Positions 1-5,349 of a DNA stretch of 6,858 nt are shown here, one piece after another. The notes under the pieces are model-generated. The model saw nothing but the letters and a program-made list of their open reading frames with translations. It had not been told where the DNA came from and did no database searches. The stretch lies in assembly GCA_026398285.1 (NCBI GenBank), contig JAPLTI010000264.1, forward strand, positions 1-6,858. The letters are read 5' to 3'. Each line of letters starts with the position of its first letter. Position 1 is the first letter of the stretch. The translations under genes were made by a program, and so were the position numbers. Source of the stretch: Verrucomicrobiota bacterium. GTDB taxonomy: Bacteria; Verrucomicrobiota; Verrucomicrobiia; Chthoniobacterales; Terrimicrobiaceae.

Positions 1-1139
1 AAAAAGTAGGCATAGTGACCAGCTACGCGCGTGCCTTTAAAAATCGAGGCGTTGGGGATTTTTTTTCCCGACAGCAAGGCGTCGATGGACTTTGCGACGG
101 ACTCGTAGTGGTCGGATTCCGTGAGAAAGGCATCCAGGTCATCGTAGCGGTTGGGGTCGAGCAGGCGGAGGCGCGCGAAATGGCCTTCCATACCGAGTTG
201 CTGCGGGGTCGCGGTGAGAAGAAGAAGCGAGGATGCGGAGACAGCGAGGGATTCGACGAGCTGATATTCCAGCCCGGCTTCTTTCGGCGACCATTGGAGA
301 TGGTGTGCCTCATCCACCACCAGAAGGTCCCAACCCGCCTCGCGCGCTTGAGCGGCTCGCTTCGGGTTTTTCGAGAGAAAATCGAGAGCACAAATGACAA
401 GCTGGCTGTCGAGAAAGGGATTGGCTCCCTCGAGTTCGAGCGAGGCGCAGCGGTCTTCATCAAAAATACTGAAAGACATCTGGAACCGGCGGAACATTTC
501 CACGAACCACTGGTTGAGCAACGCAGGGGGCAGAAGAATCAGGATGCGGCTGGCGCGACCTGTTATGTGCAGGCGATGAAGAATAAGCCCAGCCTCGATA
601 GTTTTCCCCAGGCCCACCTCGTCGGCGAGGAGGACACGAGGATTCATGCGGGTGGAGACATCGGCGGCGATGGAAATCTGATGCGGAATGAGGTCCACGC
701 GTCCACCGGCAAAGCCGCGAACCGGGCTCTGGCGCATCTCACGGCGACGGTGCAGGCACTCCACGCGCAGCTTGAAGCGCTCGAGTTCATCGACCTGTCC
801 GGCGAGAAGACGATCTTCGGGTTTGGAAAAAGTGATATTGTCGGAAAGCTCCGCCTCGGCGACATCCCTCGACCCACAGCGATAGGTCAGCAGACCACCG
901 GCATCGGTTATGGAGTCCACATGAAGGCTCTCGCCGGAGTGCGTGCGGACGGAGTCACCCTCCTTGAAGGCAACCCGACGAACGGGTGCGCTGCCGAGTG
1001 CATATTGGCGGTGTTCCCCAGCAGCGGGAAAAAAAATCTCGGCCCGGCCAAACTCGCTCTTCAGAACAATTCCGAGTCCAAGCTCGGGTTCTGTGTCACT
1101 GACCCATCGTTGACCGGGGACTGGAGTGATTTTGCTCAT
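1..1139 (-). CDS. rapA: RNA polymerase-associated ATPase RapA (HepA), N-terminal part; C-terminus off the window
   Basis: SWI2/SNF2-family ATPase that in E. coli binds RNA polymerase and recycles it from stalled or post-termination complexes. The frame stays open from ATG 1139 to the left edge, giving 379 of an expected ~950-970 residues. The start reads MSKITPVPGQRWVSDTEPEL, which closely parallels the RapA N-terminus (GQRW-SDTE-ELGLG) and its Tudor-like RNAP-binding region (about residues 1-110). The helicase core follows: Walker A in LADEVGLGKT (171-180), motif II DEAHH (276-280) and motif III LTATP (308-312), then the RapA-type stretch GMEGHFARLRLLDPNR (316-331). No frameshift is seen. 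The start overlaps the uup stop by ATGA, and GGGAGG inside uup (1153-1158) lies 13 bases upstream as a possible ribosome binding site, so the two genes are probably co-transcribed and coupled. A generic SNF2 helicase is less likely because the N-terminal domain is RapA-like. Confidence 0.93.
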   Translation of the reverse strand, partial: MSKITPVPGQRWVSDTEPELGLGIVLKSEFGRAEIFFPAAGEHRQYALGSAPVRRVAFKEGDSVRTHSGESLHVDSITDAGGLLTYRCGSRDVAEAELSDNITFSKPEDRLLAGQVDELERFKLRVECLHRRREMRQSPVRGFAGGRVDLIPHQISIAADVSTRMNPRVLLADEVGLGKTIEAGLILHRLHITGRASRILILLPPALLNQWFVEMFRRFQMSFSIFDEDRCASLELEGANPFLDSQLVICALDFLSKNPKRAAQAREAGWDLLVVDEAHHLQWSPKEAGLEYQLVESLAVSASSLLLLTATPQQLGMEGHFARLRLLDPNRYDDLDAFLTESDHYESVAKSIDALLSGKKIPNASIFKGTRVAGHYAYF

Positions 1140-1158
1140 AATGCGGAAAGTTCCTCCC
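1136..1158 (-). promoter_or_regulatory. ATGA stop-start overlap and internal ribosome binding site coupling uup to rapA
   Basis: On the minus strand the uup stop TGA (1136-1138) overlaps the rapA ATG (1137-1139) as ATGA. The purine run GGGAGG at 1158-1153, within the Trp-Glu-Glu codons near the end of uup, is 13 bases before the rapA ATG. That spacing is slightly long but usable. The arrangement is classic for translational coupling by terminating ribosomes; coupling itself is inferred. Confidence 0.7.
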
Positions 1159-3022
1159 AGCGTGCGTAGAGGCGTTCGATCTCGGCGCGGGCGGATTCAA
1201 GTTTGGAAATGGTTTCTTTTGCCTCGGTGGCGTGCTCGGTGTGGAAGTTCGGATCGTTGAGAAGGCTCTCGAGCGCTGCGGCCGCTTGCTCGGCTTCGAG
1301 GATCGTCCGCTCCATTCCTTCCAGTTCGGCTTTTTCCTTGTAGGTCAGCTTACGGCCGGCGGGTGCTGGTGTAGGCTGCGCCTTGGAAACCGGCTCTTCA
1401 AAGGAGCGCCCGATATTTTTGTAATGCTTCTCGCGATCTTTTTTCTTCTCCAGGTAGTAGGAATAATTTCCGGACTGGATGTGGATGCCGCCTTCCTCGA
1501 ATGCGACGATCTGGTCGCAGATGCGGTCCAGGAAGTAGCGGTCGTGACTGACCACAAGAACTGTCCCATCGAAGACTGCGAGGGCTTCTTCGAGCATTCG
1601 GAGGCTACTGAGGTCGAGATCGTTTGTGGGTTCGTCGAGGACGATGACATTGCCGCCACGGCAGAGGGTCTTTGCGAGCATGAGGCGGGCCCGCTCGCCG
1701 CCTGAAAGCTTGTCCACACGCTCGTTCACGCGAGATTCATCGAACAAAAACCGTCGCAGGTAGGACCGCACAGTGAGCATTTGCGTGCCGAACTTGACCA
1801 TGCCGCTGGTGCCGCCGATTTCCTCCATCACGGTGCCGAGGCCATTGAGTTGAGCTCGGCTTTGATCAATGTAGTTGAAAACAACTCGCTTTCCTACCGT
1901 CGCGCTGCCTTCGCTGGGTTCCTGTTGGCCGAGACAGATGCGAAGGAGCGTGGTTTTGCCGACGCCATTTCGCCCGACAATGCCAGTGCATTGGCCTGGG
2001 CGAAGTGAAAGATCTAGATTGCGGAAGAGCCAGCGTTTGGAATCGCCAAGCGGGACCGAGACGCCTGCATTCACAAGTTCCACAGCTGTGTTGCCGATTT
2101 CGGGAGCTGGAGGAATGAGAAGATCCATCTCGCGTTCTTCCGGCGGGGCGCTTTGTCCAGCGACTTGATAGAATGACTCCAGCCTGTGTTTGGATTTTGA
2201 ACGCTGGGCGCGGACACCGGCGCGCACGTATTCGAGTTCGGCCTTTATGAATCGTTGGCGGCGACGCTCCGATTGCTCCACGATCTGCTGCCGGAGGGCC
2301 TTGGATTCCAGATAGGCGGTGTAATTTCCCGGATGCGAGAACGCTTGGCCGAAGCTGATTTCGACGATGCGCGTGGCGATGGTTTCCAGAAAATAGCGGT
2401 CGTGCGTCACAAAGATGATCGCGCCGGGGAAGCTTTGGAGAAAGCCTTCGAGCCAGTCGATCGACTCGGCATCGAGGTGGTTCGTGGGTTCATCCAGAAG
2501 AAGGAGATCAGGTTGGGAAGCCAGCGCACGGCAGAGGGCGACACGGCGCTTCTCTCCGCCGGAGAGAGGCCCGACCAAGGCATCAAGCGGAGGAGCGTCC
2601 AGCGAACCGGCAAGGGATTTGATGCGGGTCTCGAGGTTCCATCCATCCGCATGCTGGATAAGCTCAAGGAGCTCGTGCAGCTCAGCATCGCTCCCCTCGC
2701 CGCTTTCGTAGCGACGCATCCACTCCACGAGATCGGCGGCGCCGGACTCGATGTTTTCGAGAACCGTTCGTGTGGGATCGAGTTCGAATTCCTGCGGGAG
2801 GTAACCCGTGCGGAGTCCACGGCGGCGGGAGATTTCGCCTGCGTCGGGATCGTTCGCTCCGGCGAGGATTTTGAGGAGGCTTGTCTTGCCACAGCCGTTG
2901 CGCCCCACGAGACCGACTTTTTCTCCTGGGGCAACGGTCAGCGTGACACCGTTGAGAAGGACATGATTGCCGTAGGCGAGTTTGATTTCCTGTGCGGAGA
3001 GGAGAGATGGGATTGCGGACAT
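1136..3022 (-). CDS. uup: ABC-F family ATPase, Uup-like
   Basis: Cytoplasmic ATPase with two ABC domains and no membrane segments. ABC-F proteins act at the ribosomal E site to relieve stalls; E. coli Uup also binds branched DNA and its loss raises precise transposon excision. From ATG 3022 it has 628 residues (E. coli Uup ~635). Domain 1 has Walker A GRNGCGKT (40-47), signature LSGGE (153-157), Walker B DEPTNHLD (from 177) and H-loop His207. A basic linker helix with RAQRSKSKHRLE lies at about 271-282. Domain 2 has Walker A GRNGVGKT (K356), LSGGE (439-443), DEPTNDLD (from 463) and His493. Both catalytic Glu are present. The tail from about 558 (KLTYKEKAELE to RWEEL) is a charged coiled coil like the Uup DNA-binding domain, which separates it from EttA and YheS. 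An in-frame ATG at 3073 would add 17 residues, but it abuts a repeat hairpin and the added residues look non-conserved. Neither start has a clear Shine-Dalgarno sequence. Confidence 0.93.
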   Translation of the reverse strand: MSAIPSLLSAQEIKLAYGNHVLLNGVTLTVAPGEKVGLVGRNGCGKTSLLKILAGANDPDAGEISRRRGLRTGYLPQEFELDPTRTVLENIESGAADLVEWMRRYESGEGSDAELHELLELIQHADGWNLETRIKSLAGSLDAPPLDALVGPLSGGEKRRVALCRALASQPDLLLLDEPTNHLDAESIDWLEGFLQSFPGAIIFVTHDRYFLETIATRIVEISFGQAFSHPGNYTAYLESKALRQQIVEQSERRRQRFIKAELEYVRAGVRAQRSKSKHRLESFYQVAGQSAPPEEREMDLLIPPAPEIGNTAVELVNAGVSVPLGDSKRWLFRNLDLSLRPGQCTGIVGRNGVGKTTLLRICLGQQEPSEGSATVGKRVVFNYIDQSRAQLNGLGTVMEEIGGTSGMVKFGTQMLTVRSYLRRFLFDESRVNERVDKLSGGERARLMLAKTLCRGGNVIVLDEPTNDLDLSSLRMLEEALAVFDGTVLVVSHDRYFLDRICDQIVAFEEGGIHIQSGNYSYYLEKKKDREKHYKNIGRSFEEPVSKAQPTPAPAGRKLTYKEKAELEGMERTILEAEQAAAALESLLNDPNFHTEHATEAKETISKLESARAEIERLYARWEELSAL

Positions 3023-3074
3023 TAGAAAACTTTGTGGAAAGGAGATTTTTTGGGACTGCGGCACCATTGCCATA

Positions 3075-3109
3075 CACAGGCGGGACGCCTGTGCTCCCCT
3101 TTTGTTGAG
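3075..3109 (-). repeat. REP-like palindromic repeat, copy 1 (GGGAC loop)
   Basis: A perfect 7-bp inverted repeat, CACAGGC/GCCTGTG, encloses the loop GGGAC (3075-3093) and is followed on the plus strand by a C-rich tail ctcccctttt and then gttgag. On the gene strand this reads CTCAAC, a purine block ending GGGGAG, then the hairpin. The same plan recurs at 4260-4292. It sits in the 121-base gap between yraN and uup. There is no T-run after the hairpin in either useful position, so it is not a terminator. The GGAG beside the hairpin resembles the tetranucleotide of REP elements mobilised by RAYT transposases; this is an inference, and no such transposase is in the window. Confidence 0.65.
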
Positions 3110-3143
3110 CGGCGGGAGGGTGCAGAGTTTTTAGGCAGGGACA

Positions 3144-3587
3144 TCAGAACGAGAAGATGTCTGGAGTATTGAAGGCGTTTTCGATCTGACGGATTTCGCG
3201 GGTCGGGCCCATGACGACCTCGACGATGTCGAACCTGTAAGTGATATCTGGCATGTCGAGCATGCGGAGCCATTTCATTGCGCCGCGAATAATGAGGCTG
3301 CGTTTTTTTTCGTCAACCGCATCCGACGGGCGGCCGAATTCCTCGATCGACCGGGTCTTGACTTCAACAAAAACAAGCTCCCCATGGCGCTTGTCGCGAC
3401 AAACGATATCGACCTCGCCACCGTGTGGTGCGCGGAAATTGCGGTAGAGGATTTTGTGCCCATGACTCTGAAGATAGGCGGCGGCGAGGTCCTCTCCTGC
3501 ATTGCCGAGAGCGATGTGTGCCGCCTCACCAGAGTTCGGCCTGCGCAACCGGCGCAAAACTTCGGCGATGGATTGGACAAGGGCCAT
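3144..3587 (-). CDS. yraN: YraN/UPF0102 family endonuclease-like protein
   Basis: Small protein of a widespread family with a PD-(D/E)XK nuclease-like fold; its biological role is not established. From ATG 3587 it has 147 residues, close to the usual 115-150. Visible family marks are GNAGEDLAAAYL (Glu32), a LYRNFR strand, GGEVDIV (Asp60), ELVFVEVKTR (Glu75 and Lys77) and FGRPSDAVDEKKR. Glu32, Asp60, Glu75 and Lys77 match a complete putative metal-binding nuclease site. The start is not secure: ATG 3587 places the first 62 bases inside the end of rnhB, and no Shine-Dalgarno is evident. The frame is open upstream to ATG 3704, but that would add 39 low-similarity residues read out of frame from rnhB, so I rejected it. 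rplS-rnhB-yraN is a recurrent bacterial gene order, which supports the call. An A8 run on the coding strand (3303-3310) encodes Glu-Lys-Lys. Confidence 0.88.
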   Translation of the reverse strand: MALVQSIAEVLRRLRRPNSGEAAHIALGNAGEDLAAAYLQSHGHKILYRNFRAPHGGEVDIVCRDKRHGELVFVEVKTRSIEEFGRPSDAVDEKKRSLIIRGAMKWLRMLDMPDITYRFDIVEVVMGPTREIRQIENAFNTPDIFSF

Positions 3588-4140
3588 GGGCGCGGAGTTT
3601 GGCAAAGTGTTCGCGCGTTGGGTAGCCTTTATGCTTGGCAAAACCATACTCAGGGTAGAGCCCGTCGCACTCGAGCATGATGCGGTCACGCTCGACTTTG
3701 GCAATTATACTGGCCGCCGCGATGCTGAGGCTTATGCCATCACCGCCAACCAGCGCGGTCTGAGGGCATGGGAAACGAAGGACAGGAAGGCCATCGATGA
3801 GGGCGTGGGCGGGGCGAGGCGAGAGTTGTTCGACCACTGCGCGCATCCCGGAGTGCGTTGCGCCGAGGATATTCAAGCGGTCGATTTCCTGCGGGGAGAT
3901 TGCGATGGAGGTCCAGCGAATGTCGAGATTCGTCGTGATTTCGGCGTAGAGTCGTTCGCGTGCTTTGGCGGTGAGTTTTTTGGAGTCATTGAGCCCATTC
4001 AGAACAAAGTTCGGCGGGAGGATGACTGCGCCTACAACAACAGGGCCGGCGAGTGGTCCACGACCGGCTTCATCGATGCCTGCTATGAATTCGATGCCCA
4101 ATGCGGATAGGCGTTGTTCGTGAATGAGGGAGCAGGGCAT
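3526..4140 (-). CDS. rnhB: Ribonuclease HII
   Basis: Endonuclease that cuts the RNA strand of RNA-DNA hybrids and starts removal of single ribonucleotides from DNA. From ATG 4140 it has 204 residues (E. coli 198). The catalytic carboxylates are all visible: Asp23-Glu24 in GIDEAGRGPLAGP, Asp116 in ALIDG and Asp134 in VGGD. Further family marks are LNDSKKL (about 50-56), ISPQEIDRLNIL, SIAAASIIAKVERD, and YGFAKHKGYPT near the C-terminus. An in-frame ATG at 4191 would give 221 residues, but that codon lies in one arm of a terminator-like hairpin (4184-4216), and the extra residues are not typical, so 4140 is preferred. No clear Shine-Dalgarno precedes either ATG. The gene follows rplS and overlaps yraN by 62 bases, consistent with a shared transcript. 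Confidence 0.94.
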   Translation of the reverse strand: MPCSLIHEQRLSALGIEFIAGIDEAGRGPLAGPVVVGAVILPPNFVLNGLNDSKKLTAKARERLYAEITTNLDIRWTSIAISPQEIDRLNILGATHSGMRAVVEQLSPRPAHALIDGLPVLRFPCPQTALVGGDGISLSIAAASIIAKVERDRIMLECDGLYPEYGFAKHKGYPTREHFAKLRAHGPCPIHRRSFAPVAQAELW

Positions 4141-4176
4141 ACCGAGCTTATCGTTTCTGAAAGAGTTGGGTGCCAC

Positions 4177-4216
4177 AAAAAGTATAGGCATCAGTGCGGT
4201 TAAGCATGATGCCTAT
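4177..4216 (-). terminator. Probable intrinsic terminator or attenuator between rplS and rnhB
   Basis: The arms 4184-4193 and 4207-4216 (ATAGGCATCA/TGATGCCTAT) form a perfect 10-bp inverted repeat. Inside it, TGC (4195-4197) pairs with GCA (4204-4206) around a six-base loop, leaving one bulged G. On the minus strand the hairpin is followed by AC and then TTTTT (4181-4177). This is the form and orientation of a terminator for rplS. The stem is only moderately GC-rich and the T-run is short, so partial read-through into rnhB is plausible. Confidence 0.6.
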
Positions 4217-4232
4217 TAAGTTTTGTGAATGG

Positions 4233-4247
4233 GGTTGCTGAGCAACC
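4233..4247. repeat. Short inverted repeat in the rplS-rnhB gap
   Basis: GGTTGC and GCAACC pair perfectly (6 bp) around a three-base loop. It lies between the REP-like copy at 4260 and the terminator-like hairpin at 4184. There is no T-run next to it. It may simply extend the repeat unit or stabilise the rplS 3' end; no function can be assigned. Confidence 0.4.
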
Positions 4248-4259
4248 TCATCAGTCGAA

Positions 4260-4292
4260 CACGCTCGGGACGGGCGTGCCCCCCTCTTTGAG
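4260..4292 (-). repeat. REP-like palindromic repeat, copy 2 (GGGAC loop)
   Basis: CACGCTC and GGGCGTG form a 7-bp stem (one G-T wobble) around the same GGGAC loop as the copy at 3075. A C-rich tail of six C residues and then tctttgag follows on the plus strand. On the gene strand it begins CTCAA, like copy 1, and starts a few bases after the rplS stop. The arm sequences differ between the copies while stem length, loop, tail and orientation are kept, as expected of a repeat family selected for structure. Confidence 0.65.
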
Positions 4293-4294
4293 TC

Positions 4295-4639
4295 TTAGGC
4301 GCGGTCTTTGACAGTAGTAGCCGATTTGCCTTTGCGTGAACGGAGGTAGTTCAGCTTGGCACGGCGGACTGCACCACGACGCTCGACTTCGATCTTAGCA
4401 ATACGAGGTGAGTGGATTGGAAAAACGCGCTCCACGCCCTCACCGTAGGAAACACGGCGAACTGTGAAGTTTTCATTAATACCAGCGCCCTTGCGGCCAA
4501 TCACGATACCCGAGTAAATCTGGATACGCTCCTTGTCGCCTTCCACCACGCGAGTGTGGACTTTAATGGTGTCTCCAACCTGGAAGGGGGTCGTGTCGGA
4601 CTTGAATTGTTCGGATTCGATTTTTTGGATTGTGGTCAT
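4295..4639 (-). CDS. rplS: 50S ribosomal protein L19 (bL19)
   Basis: Structural protein of the large ribosomal subunit, at the 30S-50S interface. From ATG 4639 it has 114 residues (E. coli 115). The family pattern is complete: FQVGDTIKVHTRVVEGDKER, IQIYSGIVIGRKGAG, FTVRRVSYGEGVERVFPIHS and the basic C-terminal RRGAVRRAKLNYLR. A further ATG at 4666 would add nine residues unlike the family, so I prefer 4639. The leader is AT-rich and has no Shine-Dalgarno motif. The gene begins 32 bases after the prepilin stop with no terminator between, so it may be read through from that gene or have a promoter inside it. The common upstream partners rpsP, rimM and trmD are absent, but rnhB and yraN follow as in many bacteria. 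Confidence 0.97.
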   Translation of the reverse strand: MTTIQKIESEQFKSDTTPFQVGDTIKVHTRVVEGDKERIQIYSGIVIGRKGAGINENFTVRRVSYGEGVERVFPIHSPRIAKIEVERRGAVRRAKLNYLRSRKGKSATTVKDRA

Positions 4640-4671
4640 AACTGGATAAATAAAATTAAGTCGCATCTGTA

Positions 4672-5283
4672 TTAGTAGGCCGTTCCCGAAAAGCCGCCTA
4701 CAATGTTACTTTGTCCTGCTTGCAGTCCTTTGAGGACGGCACCATCGCCACCTTTACGGAAGACGACAAAACCTTTATCACCATACGGAAGTGCAGCAGC
4801 CAACGGCGCTGTGCCTCCGCTTGTGTTGTTGGTGAAATTGGAAGTCGAGAATATTACGGTAGTGGTATCGTTTGTCTCGGACACATTATACAAGATGATC
4901 GCTCTTCCGGATTTGGTTCCAGGGGTCAGGCCGGTTGGCGCAGTATTTAGTGGAGCCGTCACACCTTGAGCGGATACCATCTTTGCAAAATCATTTGTTG
5001 TCATGTAGCCAGGAACAACATTTGTGGCCCATTTATCCCACCCAGGAGTGGGCATGTCACCGGGCCATCCGATGTTGGTATCACCTGATACGGAAGAATC
5101 CATAGCCATCTGCTGCGCAACCAAGTGCAGTTGCTTCATATTGTTAACAGATTGCGTCATTTGACCACGAACCAATGCTCCGGTAATAGCTGGCAGAGCT
5201 AATGAAGCCAAAATAGCAATAATCGAAATAACGACTAAAAGTTCGATGAGGGTAAATGCTGTAAGTCTTTTAATGAGTTTCAT
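4672..5283 (-). CDS. Prepilin-type (type IV pilin / type II secretion pseudopilin-like) protein
   Basis: Secreted, membrane-anchored protein with a class III signal. From ATG 5283 it has 203 residues, starting MKLIKRLTAFTLIELLVV. A short basic leader (Lys2, Lys5, Arg6) is followed by the prepilin peptidase site, with Ala9 at -1 where most bacteria have Gly, then Phe10 (+1) and the near-invariant Glu14 (+5). A hydrophobic helix spans about residues 10-33. The globular part has no cysteines and contains GDTNIGWPGD (about 67-76), an Asn/Thr-rich centre and LPYGDKGFVVFRKGGDGAVL near the C-terminus. I cannot name the gene or assign it to a pilus or secretion system, since no assembly ATPase, prepilin peptidase or platform gene is nearby. 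ATG 5283 is chosen over ATG 5319 because the leader then has normal length; AAAGAAAA just upstream is a weak ribosome binding site. GC is about 45%, clearly below the neighbours, with more A/T-ending codons. Confidence 0.88.
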   Translation of the reverse strand: MKLIKRLTAFTLIELLVVISIIAILASLALPAITGALVRGQMTQSVNNMKQLHLVAQQMAMDSSVSGDTNIGWPGDMPTPGWDKWATNVVPGYMTTNDFAKMVSAQGVTAPLNTAPTGLTPGTKSGRAIILYNVSETNDTTTVIFSTSNFTNNTSGGTAPLAAALPYGDKGFVVFRKGGDGAVLKGLQAGQSNIVGGFSGTAY

Positions 5284-5349
5284 ATTTTCTTTGCGGGTAT
5301 AGAATGAGTGATTAGTCAAACTAGCCGCATATACACACTAAACGAGACT

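Noticed and set aside
15..1169. Long plus-strand open frame of 384 codons
   Set aside because: It is antisense to rapA, whose minus-strand frame has clear family motifs throughout. The plus-strand translation shows no recognisable domain and reflects high GC.
2255..3025. Plus-strand open frame of 256 codons
   Set aside because: Antisense shadow of uup; the minus strand carries both Walker and signature motifs here.
3075..3093. Hairpin between yraN and uup as an intrinsic terminator
   Set aside because: No T-tract follows it on the minus strand; structure and tail match the repeat copy at 4260 instead.
4220..4256. Hammerhead-ribozyme-like start on the minus strand: CTGATGA directly followed by a GGTTGC/GCAACC hairpin
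   Set aside because: The required GAAA after stem II is missing (CCATTC follows), and no matching stem III or cleavage triplet is evident.
4676..4702. GTAGGC/GCCTAC inverted repeat at the prepilin stop codon, considered as a terminator
   Set aside because: Only 6 bp with a 15-base loop and a mismatch, and no T-run directly after it on the minus strand.
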